From Bacteroidota bacterium (GTDB lineage: Bacteria; Bacteroidota; Bacteroidia; AKYH767-A; OLB10), in assembly GCA_947447155.1 (NCBI GenBank), contig CANFIN010000012.1, forward strand, positions 1-45,980: a stretch of 45,980 nucleotides of DNA, written 5' to 3'. The translations under genes and the position numbers were made by a program. The notes under the pieces were generated by a model. That model was given only the letters and a program-made list of their open reading frames with translations. It searched no databases and was not told where the DNA came from. Positions 35,401-43,656 of this stretch are shown piece after piece. How positions within the stretch are numbered: the stretch's first letter is position 1; each line of letters starts with the position of its first letter.

Positions 35401-35913
35401 TCATTCGCAATTGATAGTGCAATTACAGTGATTGGATGTCAGGGTGTAGAAATTACATTAATCAACAATAGTACATACTCATTAAACTACGAATGGAATT
35501 TTGGTGATGGCAATTCATCAACAGACCCTAACCCAACGCATGTATATGCATTTGGATCTTCAACAAATATTACATTAATCGCATTAAACAACCAGTGTTC
35601 GGATACATTAGTTACTCCATTTGGGCCGGGTACATTGTCTGATTACTTTGATAATGTTCCAAACATTTTTACACCTAACAACGATGGAGTTAATGATTGC
35701 TTCAATCTAGGTGCTAATACTAAATTTGAAGATTGTACTTCTTGGGAAATTTACAATCGCTGGGGAACAAAAATCTTTACAAGCAGTTCGTCGCAAACAT
35801 GCTGGAACGGTAAAAAGGACAATTCCGGAGAAGACCAACCTGCAGGCACATACTTCTACTTATTAAAAGCAGGAAGTAGTGAATACAAAGGAACTGTACT
35901 TCTAAACAGATAA
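29458..35913 (+). CDS. Giant repetitive surface protein with T9SS type B (gliding-motility-associated) C-terminal domain
   Basis: This 2151-residue protein has a signal peptide (MKKLLLAVICCLGILMINTQDAFA). An N-terminal domain (about 25-310) starts THLMGGNMTYQYLG. Residues 499-1328 form ten repeats of about 83 residues (each PTANAG...C...GYTYTWSPSTGLS...). Eight shorter or more divergent relatives follow to about 1975. A PKD domain (YEWNFGDGNSS) comes next, then the type B sorting domain (VPNIFTPNNDGVNDCF, WEIYNRWGTKIFTS, GTYFYLLKAG, KGTVLLNR). It should be exported by SprA's T9SS and form an elongated surface stalk, perhaps an adhesin. It has its own terminator. Confidence 0.92.
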   Translation: MKKLLLAVICCLGILMINTQDAFATHLMGGNMTYQYLGLNSGTGLYDYRVTLKIYRLCDPGSSQLPISTPIGAYQDNPATPGQKQRVASANLNLISQQAIVPPNAGASCSFAPNVCVEEGIYQTTISVPANTTGYYFISDRCCRNNNIANLTNPGATGQAYYAYAPSPTISNNSPTFAVPPVPFICSNDTVSILNQAIDVDGDSLSYAFVTPFAGISSSGSPNPAAPATYTWPIPNVTYATNFSNTTPFGLNSYAAMDPATGLGIYVSPNQGYYVVAIEISEYRNGVLIGISRLDIQIIVINCPTNPSPITANTQASYTIQEGQTLCINIGYTDPNGDSLFLTHTGDVFNSTLVNPTATLANASGDSTVSAQFCWTTSCNQGRTTPYQFSTSATDNGCPAKVTNTVYTINVINTQKPSVMNGPDTLCLNSITGIAYSVSSTSGYTYHWLVTNGTQVSGTNTASATVNFTATGLATVSIVALNPFGCPSDTLTKTVFIKPQPAAVAGSDVSFCSGGSASLGTATTTGYSYSWSPSTNLSSGTVSNPTVTINNTGTTATSTTYILTTTLNGCTNKDTVVVTSNPYPVANAGNNASICSGSSAPLGSLSTSGYNYTWTPSSGLSNSAVSNPVFSLTNTGNTPDTLQYILLVSNSFLCSATDTVQVIVRPVPTALAGADTGFCSGGSGVIGSTNTSGYTYNWSPSSGLTTPTSSNSTVSLTNTTTANDTVSYIVTTSWFGCTAKDTVKVIVRPVPTANAGSNLYLCSGVNGQLGTLSTSGYSYTWTPSTGLSNPNVANPIVSLTNNGNSTDTIFYYLNTDLAGCQNNDTVRVVVAPIPNANAGVDQTYCSGQTVTIGSPSTSGYSYSWSPATGLTTPTGNTSTVTLTNTTTANDTVNYILTTTWFGCIDKDTVKIIVKPVPTANAGNNLYLCSGVNGQLGTVSTSGYNYTWTPSTGLSNPNIANPIVSLTNNGTSTDTLFYYLNTDLAGCQNADTVRVVVGPVPTANAGLNQTYCSGQSVTIGSSSTSGYTYSWSPTTGLNNTTISNPTSAATNTGSSPITINYSVIATWFGCKDTATVNVTIKPVPVSIAGTNQLLCSGSTVQLGGATTNGYTYVWSPGTNLSDSLISNPTLTDTTTASTPDTLYYSVITELNGCTSTGSVQVVLSPIPTAQAGNDITFCSGQSGTIGDLSVVNYNYSWSPSTGLSGANQSSSSITLNNSTSNVVTTNYILTTNLFGCIDKDTVAVNVKPLPTSEAGAAVSSCNGDTITIGTNTTSGYTYVWTPTTGLSSNTSATTEVIISNTGTTPSTVYYTVVTTLNGCTTSDSVAVTSNPLPNVSAQATPSAICFGQSTSINATGASSYNWVELANPGISIGSGATLSVTPLSTTTYVVEGTSSATCINYDTITITVNPLPTVQINSSSTSLCNGDTLTLTASGATNYNWIDLASGNSLGSATTINVYPSANAGYALVGTDGNSCVNADTIHINVNPAPTINAITGTLSVCPGASGVQYWVLNPNVASTYNWAVTNGSITTGQGTDTISIDWPGIQTPAFISVIEVTDLGCPSDSVQLPVNINVVLDPIAPAGASTICANLAQGINYTTINTPGSVYTWHAQGGTIVSGDGTNNVAVDWNVTGPQTVALWYDENSTTIDTVCAGVSDTLYVTINPAPITSAITGNSAICVGDSGVFSVINTSGSSYNWSITGGTLNSTSTINTTSATLTTVPGATISVQETNSYGCIGTTVTYNVTVNALPNADAGTNDTICTGTTTTLNANGGTIYNWTTNSTLDNLTISNPIASPSATTTYYVLVTDANGCKKSDSVTVIVNALPNVTTSNNTAICIGASTTITASGANNYVWTPSTGLSSAVIPNPAANPTTTTTYSVVGTDNNGCSNSANTTVTVNSLPTAVVSTGGTICNGGSISLTASGGSSYSWSPSTGLTSSTASNPSASPSTNTTYTVVVTDINGCTDDDQVTVNVNDQPVASFAIDSAITVIGCQGVEITLINNSTYSLNYEWNFGDGNSSTDPNPTHVYAFGSSTNITLIALNNQCSDTLVTPFGPGTLSDYFDNVPNIFTPNNDGVNDCFNLGANTKFEDCTSWEIYNRWGTKIFTSSSSQTCWNGKKDNSGEDQPAGTYFYLLKAGSSEYKGTVLLNR
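30952..33441 (+). repeat. Ten 83-residue (249-nt) repeats within the giant surface protein gene
   Basis: 2490 nt equal ten units averaging exactly 83 codons, each beginning near a P-x-P-x-A-x-A-G block followed by a cysteine. A higher-order duplication is visible: the two-unit blocks starting at 31705 and 32203 are 498 nt apart and very similar in DNA as well as protein, and the next unit starts at 32701. This indicates recent duplication or gene conversion within the gene. Confidence 0.85.
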
Positions 35914-35931
35914 TAAAAACATAAGTAATTG

Positions 35932-35962
35932 AAACGGAGCCCAAAAAGCTCCGTTTTTTTTT
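35932..35962 (+). terminator. Terminator of the giant surface protein gene
   Basis: AAACGGAGC-CCAAAAA-GCTCCGTTT is a perfect 9-bp stem followed by TTTTTT. Confidence 0.93.
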
Positions 35963-36035
35963 AACCTTTTTGAATTGTATTCGTAGAAAGTCGGCATTGG
36001 ATAGAGAAAATCACTATTCCCGAAGACAGACTTAT

Positions 36036-39000
36036 ATGATAAAAATAAAAACTGGCACATTCAGAAGTATCGATAAAAAAATCGAGAGCTCATTTATTAT
36101 TGTGCTCGTTGTTTCGATTTTAAGTGTTTTTATAAGTTTTTATGTTATCAAAACAAATCAGAATAAAACAGCTGAAATAATAAATAAAACCAATCCCACA
36201 CTTTTACAGATTAATAAGCTTCAGCTATTAGTTCACAATTCTGCCTTATATACAAGTAATGGAATATACAATTCTAATCAACGATTTTATTTAGATAGCT
36301 TACAACAAATAAAAAATGTTGATTTTACTAAAATCAAGACAAAATTAATTGCTTTAAACAAATCGGATAATCCTGATTATGTACCATTAAATGATTGTAT
36401 CCATAAATATGAGTTGCTGCTGAATTCGGAAAATCATTTATTAAATTCTCTATATGCAGCAATTGACAACAACGACACAAAATATTATGCAAAGGCGACA
36501 TTAGAATTGCAAAAAATTATAATGCCCTCATCAAACGAATTAAGTTATCAGTTAAAAAAAATATCAAATCGTCAAGCTAATTTTTTAATTCATGTACAAG
36601 ATGAAATGCTTTACAGTTATAATTGGATATTGATTGTAGTTGTAGGATTATCTGTTATGTTGCTTTTATTAATGTTTAATGCAGCATATATTATAAAGAA
36701 ACAAATTTTAACTCCCGTTTTAAAAGTTCAAAATGTTCTGATACAACTTGGACGTGGTGAACTAGCGGAGTTCAATATTGAAACACCTGATAATGCTATA
36801 GGTGTTATGATTAAAGAACTTAAAAAATCAATTAGTAGTTTAAGAAAAAAGGCCGCATTTGTAGAGGAAATCGGGAAAGGAAATTTTAATCAAACTTTCG
36901 AACCTTTGAGTGCTAAGGATGTTCAAGGTAAAGCATTAATTGAAATGCGTAATCGCCTTGCTATTTCTCATGAATCAGAAAAATTAAGAAGGTGGCAACA
37001 CGATGGACTTGTTCGATTAAATGAAATTATGAGAACAAGTAACAAAGATTTTACTGATTTACTTGAGAAAATAATAGAAACAATTGTTGGGCACTTAAAA
37101 GTAGACCAAGCCGCGATATTTCTGCTTCATAATGAAGACATGAATGACCTTCATATACAATTGGGCGCTTATTACAATCTTAATAGTAAGATTCTAAATA
37201 GCAAACGATATGAATTGAAATCAAGTTTAGTTGGTAATGTTTTAGAAACAAAAAAAACTATAATATCAGCTGATACTTTTGATCCTTATTTTACAATTGA
37301 ATCCACTGAAGGTGTTGAATCTTCTTCATGTAATATTGTGGTTATACCATTAATGACAAGTGGAACAGTTGTTGGCGCAATTCAGGTTGCAAAGTTGAAT
37401 ACTTTTATTAATGAAGAAATAGAATTACTTGAAAAAATGGCAGAGCCTATAGCGGCCAGTTTATACAATGTTAGAGCGAATTTAAAAACAAATCAATTAT
37501 TAATTGAATCCCGAAAACAAGCTGAAGAATTAGCTTTTCAAGAACAAGAATTGAAAAAAATAAATAATGAATTAACTCAAAAATCCGAATTGTTAGAGGC
37601 CAGTGAAGAAGAATTAAAATTTAAGCAAGACGAATTAAAAAAAGTAAATTTAATTCTAGGAGAAAAAGCAAGACTTTTAGAAGACAAAAATATTGCAATT
37701 GAAGAAGCAAGAAGGAATATAACTGCAAAAGCAACTCAACTAGAACAAAGTAATAAATATAAATCAGCATTTCTTGCAAACATGAGTCATGAATTAAGGA
37801 CTCCATTAAACAGCATTTTAATTTTAGCAAAATTATTAGCTGAGGATAGAAAAAATCATCTCAACGAAAAACAAAGAGAACATGCGCAAGTGATTCATAA
37901 ATCAGGAAGTGATTTACTAATGCTAATAAATGACATTCTCGATTTATCTAAAATTGAAGCAGGGAAATTAGATTTACAATTTGAGAGAATGCCTATTGAC
38001 GAAATTATTGATGACATCTCATCTTTATTTGTTGAATTGGCCAATGAGAGCAAAATCAAATTTGAAATTGAATCAACTATTGAAAAAGATATTTTAATAT
38101 GTACAGATAGAATCAGGTTAGGTCAGATATTAAAAAATCTACTCTCAAATGCATTTAAATTTACACCTACAAATGGATTAGTAAAAGTTATATTTGAATT
38201 AACTACAGAAACAAACGAACTAATCATCAAAGTAATTGATACAGGAATTGGTATTGCAAGCGAAAAGCAATCACTTATATTTGATGCCTTTCAACAAGCG
38301 GATGGTTCGACAAATAGAAAATTTGGAGGTACCGGACTTGGACTAGCAATCTGTAAAGAGCTTACTTCAATGATGGGTGGTATTATTGAACTTAGTAGCG
38401 AACCATTAAAAGGGAGCTGTTTTAAAATACAATTGCCGCAAGATAATACTGCAGAAATCGAACAATTAAATAACGAAGCCATCAGTAATGAAATTATAGA
38501 CGTTGAATTAAATCAAGGAAGCGCTTATAACAAAAAGCTAGTATTAATAGTAGAAGATGATGTAATATTCTCGACAGTATTAACTGACTATTGTAAGAAA
38601 AATAATTTGGAATATATCGTAGCTCAAAATGGTGCACAAGCTTTGGAGCTAACAAAATCTTATAAGCCAAATGCAATCATACTAGATTTAATTTTACCAA
38701 TAATAAACGGATGGGAATTCATTGATTTAATAAAATCAAACCCAGATTTGAAAAATATTCCTATCCATATAATTTCCGCTGCAGATAAAAATATGAATGA
38801 TAAAAATTTGAAGGCTGATTCATATTTGTCTAAACCAGTCGAAAAAAATGACCTTGATTTATTATTCGAAAAAATAAAAAAAGAAAACAGTACTACATCT
38901 AAAATACTATTTATTGGACAACCAAACGAGATTGATAAGGCTGTATTGAAACAACTATCAAAAATTAATGTATCGCTAAGTATTAATTTTTTGTCTGATG

Positions 39001-39647
39001 CCAGTCAGGCTATTTTAGCAAACAATTGCGATTTTATTATTATCGGTAATAATTATGTAATAAATAAGGAAGAATTCGCTAAACAAATATTTGAAAATAA
39101 CGAACTAAGTGATAAACCACTAGTATTTGTAAATAACTCCCCTGATGAATGCATACGCGAGATCAATACAATTTTATCAAATGATGAATTTGACAATTTA
39201 AATTTAGCAGCAACATCAAATGATTTAGAAAGCTACTTTATACTAGATGAAAATACATTAAAAGAAAAAAATGTTCTTGTTGTTGACGATGATGTTAGAA
39301 ATATTTACTCACTAACGAGTATTTTAGAAAACGAAAAAATGAACATTTATACTGCCTTCAATGGTGATGACGCACTACTAAAACTGGAAACAAATAAAAT
39401 TGACATTATACTAATGGACATAATGATGCCAGGTAAAAATGGATACGAAACAATAAAAGAAATCAGACAAATAAATAAATACAAAGAACTTCCAATAATT
39501 GCAGTTACTGCTAAAGCAATGAAAGGCGATCGAGAGCTTTGCATCGAATCTGGTGCTAATGATTACTTAACAAAACCAATATCAACTGAAGTTTTAATTA
39601 GAAAAATGAAACAACAATTAAACACAATAAAAAATGAAAACAAGTAA
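36036..39647 (+). CDS. Hybrid sensor histidine kinase with three receiver-like domains
   Basis: The protein has 1203 residues from ATG 36036 (MIKIKTGTFRS); the TTG at 35970 is less likely. Order: TM1 (about 19-39), extracytoplasmic helical sensor (40-196), TM2 (197-220), HAMP (220-275), GAF (342-485), coiled coil (485-575), HisKA with MSHELRTPLN (H about 583), and HATPase with NLLSNAFKFTP, DTGIGI and GGTGLGLAI (to about 790). Receiver 1 follows (IVEDD, ILDLILP, SKP). Next comes a degenerate receiver (KILFIGQPNE...IIIGNN, about 956-1060) lacking acidic and phospho-acceptor residues, and a canonical receiver (VVDDD, LMDIMMP, TKP). It overlaps the next gene by 14 bp. The input signal is unknown. 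Confidence 0.92.
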   Translation: MIKIKTGTFRSIDKKIESSFIIVLVVSILSVFISFYVIKTNQNKTAEIINKTNPTLLQINKLQLLVHNSALYTSNGIYNSNQRFYLDSLQQIKNVDFTKIKTKLIALNKSDNPDYVPLNDCIHKYELLLNSENHLLNSLYAAIDNNDTKYYAKATLELQKIIMPSSNELSYQLKKISNRQANFLIHVQDEMLYSYNWILIVVVGLSVMLLLLMFNAAYIIKKQILTPVLKVQNVLIQLGRGELAEFNIETPDNAIGVMIKELKKSISSLRKKAAFVEEIGKGNFNQTFEPLSAKDVQGKALIEMRNRLAISHESEKLRRWQHDGLVRLNEIMRTSNKDFTDLLEKIIETIVGHLKVDQAAIFLLHNEDMNDLHIQLGAYYNLNSKILNSKRYELKSSLVGNVLETKKTIISADTFDPYFTIESTEGVESSSCNIVVIPLMTSGTVVGAIQVAKLNTFINEEIELLEKMAEPIAASLYNVRANLKTNQLLIESRKQAEELAFQEQELKKINNELTQKSELLEASEEELKFKQDELKKVNLILGEKARLLEDKNIAIEEARRNITAKATQLEQSNKYKSAFLANMSHELRTPLNSILILAKLLAEDRKNHLNEKQREHAQVIHKSGSDLLMLINDILDLSKIEAGKLDLQFERMPIDEIIDDISSLFVELANESKIKFEIESTIEKDILICTDRIRLGQILKNLLSNAFKFTPTNGLVKVIFELTTETNELIIKVIDTGIGIASEKQSLIFDAFQQADGSTNRKFGGTGLGLAICKELTSMMGGIIELSSEPLKGSCFKIQLPQDNTAEIEQLNNEAISNEIIDVELNQGSAYNKKLVLIVEDDVIFSTVLTDYCKKNNLEYIVAQNGAQALELTKSYKPNAIILDLILPIINGWEFIDLIKSNPDLKNIPIHIISAADKNMNDKNLKADSYLSKPVEKNDLDLLFEKIKKENSTTSKILFIGQPNEIDKAVLKQLSKINVSLSINFLSDASQAILANNCDFIIIGNNYVINKEEFAKQIFENNELSDKPLVFVNNSPDECIREINTILSNDEFDNLNLAATSNDLESYFILDENTLKEKNVLVVDDDVRNIYSLTSILENEKMNIYTAFNGDDALLKLETNKIDIILMDIMMPGKNGYETIKEIRQINKYKELPIIAVTAKAMKGDRELCIESGANDYLTKPISTEVLIRKMKQQLNTIKNENK

Positions 39648-40044
39648 AGAAAGTAAAATTCTTATTGTCCATAATCGCCCGCAATTTATCCTGGCTTTAG
39701 AGGCAACATTAAATAAACCAAATCGAATATTCTTAAATGCTACCTCTGGATTAGAGACAATGGCAATGACAAAAATTGATGATGTTGATTTAATCATCAT
39801 GGATTGTAATATTGATGATATGGACATAATCTCTCTTACTGGATTATTAAGAATACAAGAAAAAACTAAAAACATTCCTTTTATAATTATAAATGAAACA
39901 CCTACTCTATTTGAAAGCTATTTCCATTCATGGCCCACTGATAGTGTAGAATTTTTAGTTTATCCAATAAATTCCGATAGAATAGAAAAGGTGGTACAAC
40001 AATTTGAAAAAAATGATTTCAAATGGGCTGTAAAAGTTAAATAA
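39634..40044 (+). CDS. Degenerate stand-alone receiver (response-regulator-like) protein
   Basis: This 136-residue single-domain protein aligns with a receiver over its length: SKILIVHNRPQ, LIIMDCNIDDMD, NIPFIIINETP and VEFLVYPINSDRIEKVV. The phospho-acceptor aspartate is kept (D57). However, the acidic pair is H13-N14, the conserved Thr/Ser is N87 and the conserved lysine is Y110. Phosphorylation by the normal mechanism therefore looks impaired. It has no output domain. Its start overlaps the kinase stop by 14 bp, so the two are translationally coupled and probably work together, perhaps as a protein-protein adaptor. A terminator follows 2 bp later. Confidence 0.85.
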   Translation: MKTSKESKILIVHNRPQFILALEATLNKPNRIFLNATSGLETMAMTKIDDVDLIIMDCNIDDMDIISLTGLLRIQEKTKNIPFIIINETPTLFESYFHSWPTDSVEFLVYPINSDRIEKVVQQFEKNDFKWAVKVK

Positions 40045-40046
40045 TT

Positions 40047-40078
40047 AAAAGCCTCGACATTCAGTCGGGGCTTTTTTT
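40047..40078 (+). terminator. Terminator of the kinase-receiver operon
   Basis: AAAAGCCTCGAC-ATTCA... pairs with GTCGGGGCTTTT (one wobble pair, short loop), followed by TTT. It begins just after the stop of the 136-residue gene. Confidence 0.92.
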
Positions 40079-40109
40079 ATTAACGGGCAATTTCTATTTT
40101 TATAAGCAA

Positions 40110-41579
40110 ATGAAATGGCCTAATCACCTTAATGCGAAACGGATTCTGTTCTGCTCTATAATCGTTTTTGTATTAGTTCACTTAATTTATATTAACCTCC
40201 CACCGTGTAGTATACATGTATGGCGCCAGTGTAATACATTAGCCGTTGCTCAGAATTTTTATGAAGAGGATTTAAATATACTTGAACCTCGTATTGATAG
40301 AAGATTTGAAAGCGATGGAATCACAGGTACGGCCTTCCCAATTTACGAATGGTTGTTGGCTATTATCTATAAAATTACTGGGGTTCATTATTGGGTACAC
40401 CGTTTATTTTCTTTGATTATTACAATTACCGCGACTGTTTTTGCCTTTTTATTTCTTAAAAATATCACGTCAAATACTATTGCTGCTTCTATAGCTACTT
40501 CCTTATTATTATGGACTCCAGAATTGTTTTATCATAGCATCAATGCTATTCCTGATATACTTGCACTTTGCACAGGTTTCATAGGCTTATATTATTACTC
40601 GAAGAAAGATCGAGATAACTTTTCAAGCATACTATCCTTTTTATTTTTGACAATAAGCGGACTTATTAAAATACAATACTTAATGATTGGCGTATTTCTT
40701 TTAGTAGATTTTATTAAGTCGAAGAATAAGTATAGAAAAACGATTAAAGAAGATTTATTAATCATTAGTGCGGGCTTTTTTTGCTTAGCTGTAGTATATA
40801 GCTGGTATAATTATTCTTTACATTTAATAGAGCAATCGAATTTACGCGACTTTGGAATTGAAATCAGATCAGCAAGTAATTTACAAGCAGCCTTGGCTAC
40901 GCTAAGAAAAAACTTAATAAGCGATTTTCCGGAATTGGTTTTTGGATTTGCTAATACATTAGTGATTATAATAGGATGCTATGCATCGTTTTCAAAAAAA
41001 TCGAATAGGTACCTAATACAATTTTCAGCATTACTATTCATTTATTGCGTTTACCATTTCCTTGAACTAAGACAAATGGATGTCCATCATTATTACATGA
41101 TTCCAATTTACTTTGCAATCATAGCATTACTTTATAATGGCATAGAATTTTTGTTTAAAAAGGGTAGATACGCTTTAATCCTAATAGTATTGATAGTTCA
41201 ACCTGCATTAGCTTGCATCAGAATTATACCTGCGCGATGGGGCAAGAGTGATTTAGGTATTTCACAATCATTCAGTGATCAATCAAAATTAGAAAAATTA
41301 AAATCATTCATACCTTACAATGCAAAAGTAATTGCAGGTCCTGATGAATCAGGTTGTATCTATCTATACTTCCTCCACAAAAAAGGATTTGGATACGAAA
41401 GAGAAAATCAATTAACAGAAACTAAAGAAGGTAAATTGCTTATAGAAAATTACATTGACAGAGGGGCGACTTACTTAGTTACCACAAATGCATCTGATGT
41501 AAAGAATGATATACTTGCTCAATATTTCGAAAAAGCAATTCAGTTTAACGAGTTTTATATTATCAAACTAAAAAAATGA
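40110..41579 (+). CDS. GT39-like polytopic membrane glycosyltransferase
   Basis: This 489-residue membrane protein has about ten or more hydrophobic segments. The first extracytoplasmic loop has the WRQCNTLAVAQNFYEEDLNIL motif of the GT39/ArnT/PMT superfamily, which transfers sugars from polyprenyl-phosphate donors onto lipids or proteins outside the inner membrane. A soluble C-terminal region (about 390-489, FIPYNAKVIAGPDESGC) follows. The gene for a DgkA-type lipid kinase overlaps its stop (ATGA), suggesting coupled expression. Acceptor and sugar are unknown. Confidence 0.85.
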   Translation: MKWPNHLNAKRILFCSIIVFVLVHLIYINLPPCSIHVWRQCNTLAVAQNFYEEDLNILEPRIDRRFESDGITGTAFPIYEWLLAIIYKITGVHYWVHRLFSLIITITATVFAFLFLKNITSNTIAASIATSLLLWTPELFYHSINAIPDILALCTGFIGLYYYSKKDRDNFSSILSFLFLTISGLIKIQYLMIGVFLLVDFIKSKNKYRKTIKEDLLIISAGFFCLAVVYSWYNYSLHLIEQSNLRDFGIEIRSASNLQAALATLRKNLISDFPELVFGFANTLVIIIGCYASFSKKSNRYLIQFSALLFIYCVYHFLELRQMDVHHYYMIPIYFAIIALLYNGIEFLFKKGRYALILIVLIVQPALACIRIIPARWGKSDLGISQSFSDQSKLEKLKSFIPYNAKVIAGPDESGCIYLYFLHKKGFGYERENQLTETKEGKLLIENYIDRGATYLVTTNASDVKNDILAQYFEKAIQFNEFYIIKLKK

Positions 41580-41926
41580 AAAACAGAATAGCTAGTTTCA
41601 AATATGCATTGAATGGAATTCGTTTGATGTTTAAAAGCGGACCAAATTTTATTATACAACTGCTGATTGCTTTTGCAACAATAAGTGCTGGATTGTATTT
41701 TCAAATGCGTAGTGGTGAATGGACGATTATTTTAATTTGCATTGCAGGAGTTTTATCCACTGAGATGTTTAACACTGCAATTGAAAAAATGGTAAATCAT
41801 TTATCACCTGAAAAGAATAAATACGCAGGCGAAATAAAAGACCTAGCTGCAGGTGCGGTATTATTATTTTCAATTATTACAGCAATCATCGGAATAATTA
41901 TTTTTTATCCCTACTTGATGCACTAA
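41576..41926 (+). CDS. DgkA-family diacylglycerol/undecaprenol kinase
   Basis: This 116-residue integral membrane kinase has three transmembrane segments and the DgkA active-site pattern: EMFNTAIEKMVNHLSPEKNKYAGEIKDLAAGAVLL. Gram-negative forms phosphorylate diacylglycerol, while the Gram-positive relatives act on undecaprenol; Bacteroidota members could do either. The start overlaps the GT39-like gene by 4 bp. That context favours a link to polyprenyl-phosphate supply, but this is an inference. Its end overlaps the convergent marC by 4 bp. Confidence 0.9.
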   Translation: MKNRIASFKYALNGIRLMFKSGPNFIIQLLIAFATISAGLYFQMRSGEWTIILICIAGVLSTEMFNTAIEKMVNHLSPEKNKYAGEIKDLAAGAVLLFSIITAIIGIIIFYPYLMH

Positions 41927-42489
41927 AGTCCTGCGTTTGTTCTGAATAATTTTACAGCAATTGCCATAAGCACTACACCGAATACTTTTCGTATTATGCT
42001 TATGCCAGCTTTACCAAGTGCCTTTTCTAACGGTCCTACCATACGAAGTACAACATAAACTACAATCATATTCAAGGAGATTCCAATTAAAATTGTTGGA
42101 ATATCGTATTGAGCGCGTAACGAGATTAAAGTAGTCATGGTTCCTGTACCAGCAATTAAAGGAAAGGCAATTGGCACGATGGAGGCAGTTTCAGGAATAT
42201 CATCGCGATACAATCGTATTCCTAAAATCATCTCCAATGCTAAAAAGAAAATAACTAGTGAACCAGCAATGGCAAAAGAAGAAACATCAATGCCTATTAA
42301 CTTTAAGATGCTTTCTCCAAGAAAGAGGAACAATACCATTATTACTAGTGATGCAATTGTTGCTTTTTCAGAATGAATAACACCAACCCTGTTTCTAGTT
42401 TCAATAATTACTGGTAACGAACCAATAATATCAATTACGGCAAATAATATCATTGTTACCGATATAATATCTTGAATGGATATGTTCAT
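41923..42489 (-). CDS. MarC family integral membrane protein
   Basis: This 188-residue protein has six predicted transmembrane segments. The MarC/UPF0056 features are FAVIDIIGSLPVIIE near the N-terminus, the central SFAIAGSLVIFFLALEMILG, and IAFPLIAGTGTMTTLISL. The molecular function is unsettled; the name comes from the mar locus, but a role in multidrug resistance was not upheld. It is monocistronic, with a -7 element upstream, and converges on dgkA. Confidence 0.92.
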   Translation of the reverse strand: MNISIQDIISVTMILFAVIDIIGSLPVIIETRNRVGVIHSEKATIASLVIMVLFLFLGESILKLIGIDVSSFAIAGSLVIFFLALEMILGIRLYRDDIPETASIVPIAFPLIAGTGTMTTLISLRAQYDIPTILIGISLNMIVVYVVLRMVGPLEKALGKAGISIIRKVFGVVLMAIAVKLFRTNAGL

Positions 42490-42511
42490 TGGATTATTTT
42501 TTATTTTAATT

Positions 42512-42519
42512 CAAAACTA
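42512..42519 (-). promoter_or_regulatory. -7 promoter element (TAGTTTTG) for the marC gene
   Basis: An exact TAnnTTTG match on the minus strand ends 22 bp before the ATG at 42489. Confidence 0.6.
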
Positions 42520-42670
42520 ATAAATTTAGGCAATATCTATTTAATGGAAAAGAGAACGCAATCTTTAAACTACAATAAATCAAATATTACAATTCGTTTC
42601 AATGAAATTAAATGATTCTGTTTTTGTTTGAATTATATTCGCATTGGATATCTAACTACCCAAATTCATA

Positions 42671-43633
42671 ATGAATCTTAATTTACTTATTGAAAACCTA
42701 ACAAATCCCGCTTTGCTTTTTTTCGTGCTGGGTATTATTGCTGTTTATTTAAAAAGTGATTTAGAAATTCCACCTAATTCTTCTAAATTTATTTCACTTT
42801 ATCTACTGTTTGCTATCGGATTTAAAGGTGGGCAAGAATTATCTAATGAAGGATTTACATATGAGGTAGGATTATCTATAGCTTTTGGGATAGCCTTATC
42901 GTTAGTGATTCCAGTTTATACTTTTTTCATTTTAAAAAAGAAACTTAGTATATACGATGCCGGAGCAATTGCAGCAGCTTATGGATCAGTAAGCGCTGTT
43001 ACATTTGTAACGGGTGTGAGTTATATGGAAGCACAGCATTTGCAACTGCATGGTCATATGGTTGCTATAATGGCCATGATGGAATCGCCAGCGATTATTA
43101 TGGGATTGCTTTTAATTTCTATTTATAATAAAAATGATTCAGAAGCAATCGATAAAAAAAGTGCGATTACTCATTCGTTTACGAATGGAAGTGTTGTGTT
43201 AATTTTAGGAAGTTTAATTATTGGTTGCTTAGCGAGCGCAAAACAGGCAGAAGGTATTAAACCATTTACCAACGATTTATTCAAAGGATTTTTAGCCATC
43301 TTTTTATTAGATATGGGGATAACGAGTGGGAAAAAATTAAAATCGTTTTTTTCTTTTGGATGGTTCCCAATTTTATTCGCCATCCTAATTCCGTTATTCA
43401 ATGGAATTGTGATTGCTTACGTGAGCTCATTTATAACTTCAGATATCGGAAGCAGATTTATGTTTGCTGTACTTGCTGCAAGTGCCTCCTATATTGCTGT
43501 ACCTGCGGCTATGAAAATTTCTGTTCCTAAAGCGAACCCAGGATTATTTCTTCCCATGGCCCTGGCCGTTACATTCCCAATAAATATTACGATTGGAATG
43601 CCATTGTATTTATTAGTAGTACAAAACACCTAA
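42671..43633 (+). CDS. SbtA-type sodium-dependent bicarbonate transporter family permease
   Basis: This 320-residue membrane protein has about ten hydrophobic segments in two inverted halves and matches the SbtA family: NPALLFFVLGIIAVYLKSDLEIP, LFAIGFKGGQEL, AAAYGSVSAVTFVTGVSY, MMESPAIIMGLLL and AAMKISVPKANPGLFLPMALAVTFPIN. Cyanobacterial SbtA imports bicarbonate with sodium and is controlled by the PII-like SbtB. No SbtB gene is adjacent here. In a heterotroph it could feed anaplerotic or carboxylase reactions, and the neighbouring biotin carboxylase consumes bicarbonate. Substrate is inferred from family only. Confidence 0.9.
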   Translation: MNLNLLIENLTNPALLFFVLGIIAVYLKSDLEIPPNSSKFISLYLLFAIGFKGGQELSNEGFTYEVGLSIAFGIALSLVIPVYTFFILKKKLSIYDAGAIAAAYGSVSAVTFVTGVSYMEAQHLQLHGHMVAIMAMMESPAIIMGLLLISIYNKNDSEAIDKKSAITHSFTNGSVVLILGSLIIGCLASAKQAEGIKPFTNDLFKGFLAIFLLDMGITSGKKLKSFFSFGWFPILFAILIPLFNGIVIAYVSSFITSDIGSRFMFAVLAASASYIAVPAAMKISVPKANPGLFLPMALAVTFPINITIGMPLYLLVVQNT

Positions 43634-43656
43634 AAAAATAAAAATGTGTTTAAAAT

